Below the pieces are notes generated by a model, which was not told where the DNA came from, did not search any database, and saw only the letters and a list, made by a program, of their open reading frames with translations. This document shows, in pieces, positions 35,699-43,190 of a DNA stretch of 43,190 bases (positions are counted from its first letter, which is position 1; the number at the start of each line of letters is the position of its first letter). Origin of the DNA: Marmoricola sp. (GTDB lineage Bacteria > Actinomycetota > Actinomycetes > Propionibacteriales > Nocardioidaceae); assembly GCA_025965315.1 (NCBI GenBank), contig JAOPXD010000066.1, positions 1-43,190 on the forward strand. Reading direction: 5' to 3'. Made by a program: the position numbers and the translations under genes.

Positions 35699-36355
35699 GT
35701 GACTGCCTTTCCCGATCTGCTCGCCCGCCGACTCGCCTCCGACCCGGGCCAGCCGTTCGTGACGTTCTACGACGACGCCTCCGGGGAGCGCACCGAGCTG
35801 TCGGTGAAGACCTGGGCCAACTGGGTCTCCAAGACCGCCAACCTGTACGCCGACGAGCTCATGCTCGACCCCGGCGACGACCTGCGGATCGACCTGCCGC
35901 CGCACTGGCTCGGCACGGTGTTCCTGGGCGGTCTCTGGATGAGCGGGCTCACCCTGGACCGGACCGCGCCGGTCGCGATCCTGGGACCCGATGCCCTGGC
36001 CAACGGCAGCACCGGCGACGCGACCCTGAGGATGGCGTGCGCCCTGCGTCCGTTCGCGGTCCCGTTCGCCGACCCGCTCCCGGACGGCGTCCTGGACCAC
36101 GGCAAGCTCTGGGCCGGCCAGAGCGACGTGTTCTCCCCGCTCGAGCCCGCCGTCCTCGACGAGGCTCCGGACGACCGACGGGTGATCACCGACCTCGACC
36201 CGCTCTCGGCGCAGGGCAGCAGCCTGGTCGCCGGGCTGCTGACCGGCTCCGGCTCGCTCGTCGTCGTCGCGCACGCCGACGAGAGCAGGTGGCCCGCTCA
36301 CTCCCAGAATGAGCGGGCCACCGCTGCCGTGCGGGCGACCCAGCCGATCAGCTGA
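35699..36355 (+). CDS. TIGR03089 family protein (Rv3268-like)
   Basis: GTG 35699 gives 218 residues. The sequence FPDLLARRLASDPGQPFVTFYDDASGERTELSVKTWANWVSKTANLYADELML resembles the N-terminal part of acyl-CoA synthetases/AMP-ligases without the catalytic half. This is the hallmark of TIGR03089. Function is unknown. A TACGGT hexamer seven bases ahead of the GTG (35687-35692) would suit a leaderless transcript, which is inference. The last ~24 codons contain a long hairpin (36288-36322), and the stop overlaps the convergent amidase gene by 8 bases. No membrane segment or signal peptide. Confidence 0.85.
   Translation: MTAFPDLLARRLASDPGQPFVTFYDDASGERTELSVKTWANWVSKTANLYADELMLDPGDDLRIDLPPHWLGTVFLGGLWMSGLTLDRTAPVAILGPDALANGSTGDATLRMACALRPFAVPFADPLPDGVLDHGKLWAGQSDVFSPLEPAVLDEAPDDRRVITDLDPLSAQGSSLVAGLLTGSGSLVVVAHADESRWPAHSQNERATAAVRATQPIS
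36288..36322. terminator. Strong bidirectional hairpin inside the TIGR03089 3' coding end
   Basis: GGTGGCCCGCTCA (36288-36300) and TGAGCGGGCCACC (36310-36322) pair perfectly over 13 bp around a 9-base loop. It lies inside the last codons of the plus-strand gene and 26 bases past the amidase stop codon (36348). It probably terminates the convergent amidase transcript. No T tract follows either arm. Confidence 0.65.
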
Positions 36356-39341
36356 TCAGCTGGTAGCCGGCAAATCCGTCTGCCACCCACATCCGCGGGG
36401 CGAACCCACCGGATGCCTTCCCCGGGAGCAGCCAGATCGTGCCGGTTCCCTTCTCCCTGACCAGGAGGTCGGCCACGCCGTCGCCGTTGACGTCACCGAC
36501 GCCGACGTACGAGTCGTAGTCCGGATCCACCTGGCCGTTCGCCGCCCGCAGGGCGGACCCCAGATCGCTTCCGACGAACGGCACGAACGAACCGTCGGCG
36601 GAGACGAACGCGTGACCGTTGGCCGGCCACGCGTTCGGGCCGATCTGGTTGAACGTCCGCAGCGTTGCTGGGGCAAGTACTGGTGCCTTGAAGGCCTTGT
36701 TCCCGTTGCCGGGGAAGATCGTGACCGGGCCCGACCCGACCCGACCCATCAGATCGGGGTAGCCGTCCCCGGTGACGTCGCCGACCGCGGTCAGCCGCTT
36801 CACGGTCTTCCAGCCGGTGCCCAGCGAGCGGGGCTGGCCGAACTTCCCGTTACCGAGGCCCGGGTAGAGGACCAGCAGTCCGCCGGCGCTCGACCCGTTC
36901 GCGGTCCGGACGATCACGTCGGCCTTGCCGTCCCGGTTCCAGTCGCCCGCGTCGATGACCTGCGTCGCCGTCGGCACCTTGAGGTTGGTCGGCAGCGGCG
37001 CGGCGACGTTGGACATGCCGTTGTTCGGTACGACGACGAGGTGGCCCGTGGAGTCGCGGCCGATGAAGTCCGCCGCACGGGTTCCGACCATCGGTGCGAG
37101 CGAGGCCTTCGTCAGCCCGCTCAGCGTGGTGAACGGGCCGAACTTCTGCCCGGTCCTGCCGGTGCCGGTGCCGGCGTAGATCGTGCTCTGGCCGTTGCCG
37201 GCGTACCGGACCATCAGGTCGCTGTGACCGTCACCGGTCAGGTCGCCCCACCCGAGGATGTTGCTGATCCTGGCCGCCGGGGCGCCGAGGCGCTGCGGCT
37301 TGCCGAGCGACTTCCCGTGGTTCGCGCCCGGGACCAGCGAGACGGTGTTGTCGGCCGCGATCACCATCAGGTCCGGCTGTCCGTCGCCGTTGAAGTCGCC
37401 GACACCGGCGGTGTGCACGTAGGGCCAGGTCTTCTTCAGCACGACCGGAGCCCCGAAGGTCCCGCTGCCGGCGCCCGGGAACAGCATCAGCGCGCCGCTC
37501 TTCCGGTCGACCCCGACCACGTCGTTCCTACCGTCGCGGTTGAAGTCGAGCACGGCGGTCAGCGAGGTGACCGACTTGAAGGCGGTGGTCGGCGCGATGC
37601 CGGTGCGGGAGACGTGCCCGAGGCCGTCGCCGGGGAAGATCCGGGCGATGCCGGTCTTCCGGTTCCGGGCCAGCACGTCGGACTTGCCGTCACCGGTGAC
37701 GTCGCCGACGCCGGTGATCAGGTTCATCACCGACCAGTCGCCGGGACTGACGATCCGACCGGCGTACGCGCGGATGCCGAGGGTCGGGACGACCTGGATC
37801 GCTCCGGTGCGCGCCGACTTGACCAGCAGGTCCGGCCAGCTGTTCCCGGCCAGCGAGGTTCGGGCCGGCAGCGTCAGCGGCGGCTGAGCAACGGCGGCCC
37901 GCGGCTTCGTGGTCGGCGCCACCAGGCCGGTCGGGGCCGCGATCATCGGGCGGTCCACCGGGTCGGCTGCGAGCTGGGCGTTGTTCTGGATGAGCTGCGC
38001 GGCGGTGCGGATCGACGGGATCTTGGCGTACAGGTAGCGCCCCGGACAGGCGGTCTGGCCGACGTCGCGGTGTCCGTTGATCGCGTTCAGGTAGCGGTCC
38101 TTGACCCACAGGTGGGTAGCCGTCGCCGGGATGTTGTAGAGCGAGAGCTTCCACGCGAACAGGCGTGCGTAGGCGTCCAGGACGGCCTGCGGGGGCTCGG
38201 CGATGTCGAAGTTGCCGATCGCCGACATCGCGAACGAGTACTCGTTGTAGCCGAGCGTGTGCGCTCCGACGACCGGGCGGTCGACGCCGCCGTAGCGGCC
38301 TTCCCAGATCCGGCCGAAGCGGTCGACCAGGAAGTTGTAGCCGATGTCGGACCAGCCGCGCGACTGCGTGTGGTACGCGTAGATCCCCCGGATCAGGGCC
38401 GGGACCTCGTCGGGCGTGTAGTTGTTCGCGTTCACCGTGTGGTGGATGAAACCGGTCTCGATGGTGCCGTAGTGCAGCGAGCTCTTGTCCCGCATCGACT
38501 CGTTGGCGCCCCACTGCGCACGGGAGTAGATCAGCGGCTTGGGAGCGACCTTCATCGCCGCGAGCGAGATGTCGGACGACCCAGGGCCGGCGGAGGTTGC
38601 GGCCGCATCCCCGCTGACCGCAACCTCCCCGGTTCCCCCCATACCTGCTGTCGACTCGATCGGCGGCGCACTGGTCGCGTTCCGGTCGCTGGCAGGAAGA
38701 TCTGCGGTGTTGATCGCCGCGCTCTGGCGGGTGACCTTGCCCGTGCCCGGGTCGATGACCGCGAGCTCGAGGTCGGCCGGGGCCGTGCCGGTCGCGGTGA
38801 AGGCCCGCATCTGGACCTGGTCGACGTTCCCGATCACGAGCGGGTCGGTGCCGGGCCTGGTCGCCCGGGCGGCCTCCTCGGTACCGGCGTCCGGACCGTG
38901 GTCGTCGTGGTAGGCGATCTTGGTCCAGCCCGACCAGGCACCGTGCTTGAGGGTGCGGACCTGGATCTTGATCTGGTTCTCGGCGAGCTCGACCCCGGGC
39001 TTCCAGGTCACGCCGACGGTGGCGAACCCGTGCGCGACGGTCGGCTTCGAGACCACGGCCAGCCGCAGCCCCGGGTGCGCGACCGGCGCCTTGAAGGCGA
39101 CGCCGACGACCTTGACCTCACGGACCTTGGGCGTGATCGGCGCGGTCGCCGCCGGCGCCTCGGTGACCTGGACCGCCGGCGCCAGACCGAGGGCGCGACC
39201 ATCGGTCCCGGGGGCCTGGGCCTCGGGAGAAACGATCTGCAGGGTCATCACACCGGCTGCCGACAGCCCCACCATCACGACGACCGCCGTGACGAGGAAC
39301 TGCTGGCAGATGGTGATGTACCGAGCTCGGGTCAAACGCAT
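36348..39341 (-). CDS. Secreted PGRP-type N-acetylmuramoyl-L-alanine amidase with FG-GAP repeats
   Basis: The protein cleaves the bond between muramic acid and the peptide stem of peptidoglycan. The 997 residues begin with an N-terminal membrane or signal segment (about 13-35) and a Pro/Ala/Thr-rich region. A beta domain follows (about 75-200, VVGVAFKAPVAHPGLRLA...). The amidase/PGRP domain spans about 272-450, with zinc ligands in ETGFIHHTVNANN (H300 or H301), H424 and C432 (NGHRDVGQTACPGRYLY), and WSDIGYNFLVDRFGRIWEGR. From about 500 to the end at least seven FG-GAP/VCBS repeats of the type GDVTGDGKSDVLAR carry Asp-rich calcium-binding loops, probably forming a propeller. Close relatives are common in actinobacteria. 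Upstream lies the AT-rich operator region (39403-39477). ATG 39341 has GGAGCC nine bases upstream. Confidence 0.92.
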   Translation of the reverse strand: MRLTRARYITICQQFLVTAVVVMVGLSAAGVMTLQIVSPEAQAPGTDGRALGLAPAVQVTEAPAATAPITPKVREVKVVGVAFKAPVAHPGLRLAVVSKPTVAHGFATVGVTWKPGVELAENQIKIQVRTLKHGAWSGWTKIAYHDDHGPDAGTEEAARATRPGTDPLVIGNVDQVQMRAFTATGTAPADLELAVIDPGTGKVTRQSAAINTADLPASDRNATSAPPIESTAGMGGTGEVAVSGDAAATSAGPGSSDISLAAMKVAPKPLIYSRAQWGANESMRDKSSLHYGTIETGFIHHTVNANNYTPDEVPALIRGIYAYHTQSRGWSDIGYNFLVDRFGRIWEGRYGGVDRPVVGAHTLGYNEYSFAMSAIGNFDIAEPPQAVLDAYARLFAWKLSLYNIPATATHLWVKDRYLNAINGHRDVGQTACPGRYLYAKIPSIRTAAQLIQNNAQLAADPVDRPMIAAPTGLVAPTTKPRAAVAQPPLTLPARTSLAGNSWPDLLVKSARTGAIQVVPTLGIRAYAGRIVSPGDWSVMNLITGVGDVTGDGKSDVLARNRKTGIARIFPGDGLGHVSRTGIAPTTAFKSVTSLTAVLDFNRDGRNDVVGVDRKSGALMLFPGAGSGTFGAPVVLKKTWPYVHTAGVGDFNGDGQPDLMVIAADNTVSLVPGANHGKSLGKPQRLGAPAARISNILGWGDLTGDGHSDLMVRYAGNGQSTIYAGTGTGRTGQKFGPFTTLSGLTKASLAPMVGTRAADFIGRDSTGHLVVVPNNGMSNVAAPLPTNLKVPTATQVIDAGDWNRDGKADVIVRTANGSSAGGLLVLYPGLGNGKFGQPRSLGTGWKTVKRLTAVGDVTGDGYPDLMGRVGSGPVTIFPGNGNKAFKAPVLAPATLRTFNQIGPNAWPANGHAFVSADGSFVPFVGSDLGSALRAANGQVDPDYDSYVGVGDVNGDGVADLLVREKGTGTIWLLPGKASGGFAPRMWVADGFAGYQLIS

Positions 39342-39402
39342 GAAAAGGGCTCCAGTGTGAGGGGGAAGGAATCACACGAGCCCCAAGAATCACACCAGTA
39401 AC

Positions 39403-39477
39403 ATGCATTTGCCAAGCATTCTCTACGAATTACAAATCTGTAATTCGCTAATTACAACCGTGTTATTTAATGCATTT
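39403..39477 (-). promoter_or_regulatory. Phased operator array and promoter upstream of the amidase gene
   Basis: In a markedly AT-rich intergenic stretch, four 7-mers alternate in orientation with exact 11-bp spacing: AATTACA (39428), TGTAATT (39439), AATTACA (39450) and TGTTATT (39461), each separated by four bases. The first two make a 9-bp-arm palindrome, CGAATTACA/TGTAATTCG (39426-39447). On the minus strand the same bases give TTGTAA (-35, 39457-39452) and TGTAAT (-10, 39434-39429) with a 17-base spacer, so the promoter and array overlap. ATGCATTT occurs on both sides (39403 and 39470). Transcription would start near 39422, about 81 bases before the amidase ATG. Confidence 0.6.
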
Positions 39478-39507
39478 CCCGAATCGATCGACCCGGAAGC
39501 TGCGGAG

Positions 39508-40293
39508 TTAGATATCCGCGCCGAGCTCTTCGTCGACCATGCCCTCGAGGCTGTTCTCGTCGTCATCGTCGTCGTCGTACTGGAGGTAGCGGATGCCGTC
39601 GTCGCAGGGGCCGTCGAAGTTCAGGTGGCCCGACTCCAGGATGAGGACCCGGTCGCACATCGCGCGGACCGACGCCGCGGCGTGGCTGACGTAGAAGATG
39701 GTGGTGCCCTGGGTGCGGATCTCCTGCATCTTGGCCAGGCACTTCTTCTTGAACGGCCGGTCCCCCACCGCGAGCACCTCGTCGGCCAGGAAGATGTCGG
39801 CGTCGACGTGGATCGCGATCGCGAACCCGAGACGTGCGTACATGCCCGAGGAGTAGTGCGAGACCGGGGTGTCGAGGAACTTGCCGATCCCGGCGAACTC
39901 GACGATCTCGTCGAACTTGCCGTTGATCTCGTTCTCCGACATCCCGAGGATCGCGCCGTTGAGGTACAGGTTCTCGCGTCCGGTCATCTGCGGGTGGAAG
40001 CCGGCGCCGGTGGCGATCAGGCCGGCGATGCGGCCCCGGGTCCGGATCGTGCCCTGGTTGGGTCGCATCACCCCGTTGATGAGCTTGAGCAGCGTGCTCT
40101 TGCCGCTGCCGTTGAGGCCCATCAGGCCCACGGACTCACCCTGCTCCACGGTGAACGACACGTCGTTCACCGCCTGGAACTCCTCCTTGAGCGGGAGTCC
40201 GCGCAGCGTTGCGACCGCCATCTGCTTCAGGGTGCGGTGGTAGTGCATGGTGAAGTCCTTGGTGACGTGGTCCACCACGATCGATTCTGCCAT
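39508..40293 (-). CDS. ATP-binding subunit of a polysaccharide/teichoic acid-type ABC exporter
   Basis: This protein energises export of a surface polymer with the permease at 40293. ATG 40293 overlaps the permease stop by one base (TGATG), giving 261 residues. It has Walker A GLNGSGKST, signature SHYSSGMYARLGFAIAI, Walker B ADIFLADEVLAVGD, and the H-loop TIFYVSHAAASVRAM, all in the order of TagH/Wzt/RfbB exporters. The N-terminus IVVDHVTKDFTMHYHRTLKQM matches that group. The C-terminus lacks the carbohydrate-binding module of long Wzt proteins and ends with an acidic tail, including six consecutive Asp (YDDDDDDENSLEG). The frame is open upstream, but that is permease sequence in another frame. 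Confidence 0.92.
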   Translation of the reverse strand: MAESIVVDHVTKDFTMHYHRTLKQMAVATLRGLPLKEEFQAVNDVSFTVEQGESVGLMGLNGSGKSTLLKLINGVMRPNQGTIRTRGRIAGLIATGAGFHPQMTGRENLYLNGAILGMSENEINGKFDEIVEFAGIGKFLDTPVSHYSSGMYARLGFAIAIHVDADIFLADEVLAVGDRPFKKKCLAKMQEIRTQGTTIFYVSHAAASVRAMCDRVLILESGHLNFDGPCDDGIRYLQYDDDDDDENSLEGMVDEELGADI

Positions 40294-41315
40294 CAGAGAC
40301 GCTCCGGGAACTTGGACTCGACGCGGGCGAAGAACCGCTGGGAGAAGACGAGCAGGACACAGCTGACCGCCAGCATGATCAGCCCGCGCGACCACAGGTC
40401 CGGGGGGAACTGCTTCGCGAACTGCGATTGGTTGTTCAGGGTCGGGAACCAGAAGCACCGCTGCATCAGCATCACGGCTTCTGCCAGCGGGTTCGCCATG
40501 TAGAGCTGGTACGCAGCCTGGTGGTCCTTGCCGAGCGCGGCGATCACCGAGTACGAGTACATCATCGGGACCAGGAAGTGCAGGAACTGCGTGATCGTCG
40601 AGACGATGTTCTGGAAGTCCTTGTAGAGCACGTTCAGCGCCGAGAAGTACAGGGCCATCGCGGTCGCGAAGGTCAGCAGCAGCGCGAACCCCAGCAGCAG
40701 CGCGAGCACGGCCGCGAACGAGAAGTGCCAACCGACGACCGCGCAGCAGGCGATCAGGATCACCACCTGCGGACCGGTGTGGTAGGCCGCGGTCAGCATC
40801 GAGGCGATCGGGAACACCTCACGCGGGACCCGCATCTTCAGCACCAGCGCCCGGTTGTTCCAGATCGACTGGGTGGCCTTCGTCCAGGTCTCGGTGAAGA
40901 AGTGCATGAAGACCATGCCGGCGAAGAGCCGCAGCGCGAAGTTCGGGGTGCCCTGGTGGGTCTTGAGGACCACGCCGAAGATGAAGAAGTAGACCGCGAA
41001 ACGCATCCCGGGCTGGATGTAGGACCACAGCAGGCCGAGGACCGACGCGGCGTACTGCTGCGCGAGCTGACGACTGACGATCAGGCGCAGCAGGTAGTGC
41101 TGCTGCGCGACCTCGACGATTCCGCCCCGCGGGGCCGGATCGACCATCTCGGCCGTGACGTGCCGTTCCTGCCGCTCGCCGACGAACTGGACCACCGGCA
41201 TCGAGTCCGATTTCCGCTCCATCAGGGCTCGCGCCCGCTGGGCGGCGTTCTTCCGCCGCCCGTTCTCGTCGACCTTGAGTGCGCCCTGCTGGGCTGCCTT
41301 GTCCGCCGCCTTCAT
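40293..41315 (-). CDS. ABC-2 type permease of a polysaccharide/teichoic acid-type exporter
   Basis: The transmembrane partner of the ATPase, 340 residues, in the Wzm/TagG/RfbD family. The N-terminal ~75 residues are hydrophilic and highly charged (KAADKAAQQGALKVDENGRR), longer than usual. The family landmark VSRQLAQQYAASVLGLLWSYIQPGMRFAVYFFIFGVVLK follows at about 80-115. The next spans include MVFMHFFTETWTKATQSIWNN (about 135-155), the long hydrophobic AAVLALLLGFALLLTFATAMALYFSALNVLYKDFQNIV and the C-terminal GLIMLAVSCVLLVF. About six membrane helices in total. Its ATG (41315) overlaps the GlfT2-like stop (ATGA). The exporter and transferase therefore appear cotranslated. Confidence 0.9.
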   Translation of the reverse strand: MKAADKAAQQGALKVDENGRRKNAAQRARALMERKSDSMPVVQFVGERQERHVTAEMVDPAPRGGIVEVAQQHYLLRLIVSRQLAQQYAASVLGLLWSYIQPGMRFAVYFFIFGVVLKTHQGTPNFALRLFAGMVFMHFFTETWTKATQSIWNNRALVLKMRVPREVFPIASMLTAAYHTGPQVVILIACCAVVGWHFSFAAVLALLLGFALLLTFATAMALYFSALNVLYKDFQNIVSTITQFLHFLVPMMYSYSVIAALGKDHQAAYQLYMANPLAEAVMLMQRCFWFPTLNNQSQFAKQFPPDLWSRGLIMLAVSCVLLVFSQRFFARVESKFPERL

Positions 41316-43190
41316 CGCACGTCCTTCTTCGATGCCTCGAACGTCGGTTCCCAGGCTTCTGGTGAGGTGATCTCCGCCAGTGCCTCACGATACCGCTGTG
41401 CCATTGCCGGCCACTCGCGGTAGAGCCGCTCGTGGATTTCGATCGTACGCCGGAACAGGTCCTTGAACTGATCAGGCTGGCGCCGGTAGAACGCCGCCGA
41501 GGTCCCGTCCGGCATGCTCACGATCGCTGAGTCGAGCGTAGCCAGGTGGTACCAGCGGGCGTCCATGGCCGGGATGTTCGCCTCGGGGAAGTCGCGGGAG
41601 AGCGAGCGCGTCCCCCGGAACTGCCGGACCCCACCCAGCACCGCCGAGATCAGCTGCGAGGGCTTGCTGGGAATCTCGGAGGTGTCGCTCTTGCGCCGGG
41701 GCTTGGAGTGCCGCACCGGTGGGAACGCGTCCGGGTCAGCAGAGAGCTCCGCGTCGTCCCAGCCCTTGCGGAACGCCCGGACCTCGCCCAGCTTGCTGCC
41801 CAGCACGGCGTGCAGGCCCTCGGGCCCGGCCAGCGCGTCCTCCAGCGCCTGGTGGCGCAGCTCGACGGTGGAGTACTGCATCGCGAAGAGGTGCTTGAGC
41901 TGGTGGTTCAGGCTTTCGCGGATCAACCGGCCGCCGTGCTCGAAGGGCGAGTGCAGGAACGCGGCCACGAACCGGTTGCGCTGGTGGAAGTAGGCCTGCC
42001 AGTCCAGCGCGTCGTTCTTGTCGGTCCACGGGACGTGCCAGACCGCGGAACCCGGCATCGAGACCGTCGGGTAGCCGGCCGCCTGCGCGCGCAGGCCGTA
42101 CTCGGAGTCGTCCCACTTGATGAACAGCGGCAGGCTCAGGCCGATGTCGCGCACCACCTGCATCGGGATCAGGCACATGAACCACGGGTTGAAGTCGACG
42201 TCGAGACGACGGTGCAACCACCGGGTGCTGCGCAGGTTGCGGGCGCCGAAGTCCCAGTCCGCCTCGGCGGACTTCGGGGACATCCACCAGAAGCGGTGCC
42301 GGTTGATGATCTCGCCGAAGCTGTGCAGCCGGGCCTTGGCGAAGATGCTGAACATGTGGCCGCCCACGATCGTGGGCCGGCGGGCGAGGTCACCGAAGGT
42401 CACCGCGCGCAGGATGCTCTCCGGCTCGGCGATGATGTCGTCATCGAGGAACAGCACGTACTTCGAGGTGCCCTTGAGCGCTTCGAACTGGGCGCGGGCG
42501 AACCCACCCGAGCCGCCGATGTTGCCCTGCTCGATGATCCGCAGCTTGGTCCCCAGCGATGCCTCCGCCTTCGCGAAGCCGGGGTCGTCGACGACCTTCT
42601 GGGTGCCCTGCTCCATCACCAGGACCTCGTCGACGAGCGCGTTGACGTCCGCGTCCTCGCCGATCTGGGCGATCAGGGAGGAGCAGAAGTCAGGGCGGTT
42701 CATCGTCGTGATGCCGACGGTCACCGAGCCGACCTCGGCCCGGTCGGCCGGAACCTCGGCGGACCAGGTCGCTTCCTCGATCACGGCCGCCTCGTCGCCG
42801 GCTCTCACGTCGAACCAGTACCAGCCGCCGTCGACGAACGGTGTCAGGGTCAGGTCGAAGGAGACCGAGCCGGAGCCGGTGGATTCGTTGGTCCAGCGCC
42901 GCCTGTTTCTGGCCGGGAAGCCGTTGAAGTACGTGCCCAGTGAGATCCGCTGGGAATCCTCGACGCGCAGCCGGTGCCGGTCCTGGATCGCGTCCGGGTG
43001 CAGGCTGGTGCCCGAGGAGATCGCCTGCCGCGACGCCGCCTTGTTGACCTTCTGGGCGGTCTGGTTGGTGCCGATCGTCTCCTTGTCGGCATCGAGCATC
43101 GCGTCCTCGGTGTCGACGTACAGCGGTACGACGTCCAGGTCGCGGTCCACGGGCAGCACGAAGCGCTGCAGGATGCGGCGCACTGCGGCG
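41312..43190 (-). CDS. GlfT2-like galactofuranosyltransferase (N-terminus cut by right edge)
   Basis: GlfT2 polymerises the galactan of mycobacterial arabinogalactan from UDP-galactofuranose. The visible frame of about 625 residues runs to the window edge; by analogy only 10-15 residues are missing. After the N-terminal beta-sandwich (ISLGTYFNGFPARNRRRWT), a GT-A domain has SVTVGITTMNRPDFCSSLIAQ, the metal-binding VLFLDDDIIAEPES (Asp about 247-249), GGSGGFARAQFEALKG, and the catalytic WDDSEYGLRAQAAGYPTVS with AVWHVPWTDK. These match Rv3808c in order. An internal GTG at 43183 is not likely to be the start. The gene is coupled to an ABC exporter, which suggests a galactofuranose-containing surface polymer. 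Confidence 0.88.
   Translation of the reverse strand, partial: AAVRRILQRFVLPVDRDLDVVPLYVDTEDAMLDADKETIGTNQTAQKVNKAASRQAISSGTSLHPDAIQDRHRLRVEDSQRISLGTYFNGFPARNRRRWTNESTGSGSVSFDLTLTPFVDGGWYWFDVRAGDEAAVIEEATWSAEVPADRAEVGSVTVGITTMNRPDFCSSLIAQIGEDADVNALVDEVLVMEQGTQKVVDDPGFAKAEASLGTKLRIIEQGNIGGSGGFARAQFEALKGTSKYVLFLDDDIIAEPESILRAVTFGDLARRPTIVGGHMFSIFAKARLHSFGEIINRHRFWWMSPKSAEADWDFGARNLRSTRWLHRRLDVDFNPWFMCLIPMQVVRDIGLSLPLFIKWDDSEYGLRAQAAGYPTVSMPGSAVWHVPWTDKNDALDWQAYFHQRNRFVAAFLHSPFEHGGRLIRESLNHQLKHLFAMQYSTVELRHQALEDALAGPEGLHAVLGSKLGEVRAFRKGWDDAELSADPDAFPPVRHSKPRRKSDTSEIPSKPSQLISAVLGGVRQFRGTRSLSRDFPEANIPAMDARWYHLATLDSAIVSMPDGTSAAFYRRQPDQFKDLFRRTIEIHERLYREWPAMAQRYREALAEITSPEAWEPTFEASKKDVR

Overview
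The window is about 43 kb of high-GC DNA from an actinobacterial chromosome, most likely a Nocardioidaceae-type organism (Nocardioides or a relative). This rests on the gene content: MtrA-MtrB-LpqB, a WhiB2-type iron-sulfur regulator, coenzyme F420 genes, a BldC-like DNA-binding domain, a DUF222-type HNH endonuclease tail, a wax ester/triacylglycerol synthase family protein and a GlfT2-like galactofuranosyltransferase. No plasmid, prophage, insertion sequence, CRISPR, rRNA or tRNA gene is visible.

Layout. (1) 1-5.6 kb is the least conserved part. It holds the tail of an HNH protein, a proline-catabolism dehydrogenase (pruA), a small unknown gene, and a BldC-like/alanine-rich gene enclosed by two ~50-bp inverted repeats. 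A secreted six-repeat NHL propeller protein with 165-bp DNA repeats lies just outside the right repeat. (2) 5.6-9.3 kb: a DUF6912 protein and a WS/DGAT-like acyltransferase with an altered active site, divergent from a cupredoxin-like lipoprotein and a polytopic membrane protein. (3) 9.4-36.4 kb is a conserved actinobacterial backbone, broadly colinear with M. tuberculosis Rv3235-Rv3268 and with the Streptomyces secA-to-mtrA and manB-to-whiB regions. It contains an Rv3235-like gene, secA, a PLDc_N protein, a YcaQ-like glycosylase, an orphan LuxR-type response regulator, hpf, comF, lpqB, mtrB, mtrA, ahcY, a ZnT9-like CDF transporter, an Rv3256c-like SIS protein, a Trm112 protein, manB, DUF3499, a zincin-like protein, DUF5719, a large GT2 membrane protein, whiB2, fbiA, a short fbiB, DUF3105, manC and a TIGR03089 protein. 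(4) 36.3-43.2 kb is a cell-surface cluster: a secreted PGRP-type amidase with FG-GAP repeats, then an AT-rich operator/promoter region, an O-antigen/teichoic-type ABC exporter (ATPase and permease) and a GlfT2-like transferase that runs off the right edge.

How the genes fit together. Much of the window concerns the envelope and its control: SecA export, the MtrAB-LpqB signalling system, mannose activation by ManB and ManC, glycosyltransferases, a polysaccharide exporter and a peptidoglycan amidase, with WhiB2 as a likely division/development regulator. FbiA and FbiB make cofactor F420. AhcY recycles S-adenosylhomocysteine and probably shares an operon with mtrA-mtrB-lpqB.

Best candidates for something new: the inverted-repeat-flanked BldC-like/alanine-rich gene beside the NHL propeller gene; an array of four alternating 7-mers at exact 11-bp spacing overlapping a -35/-10 pair upstream of the amidase; the lipoprotein/membrane-protein pair at 7.5-9.3 kb; the FbiB lacking its reductase domain; and a long perfect hairpin inside the 3' coding end of the TIGR03089 gene. 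No complete undescribed system can be proven from sequence alone.
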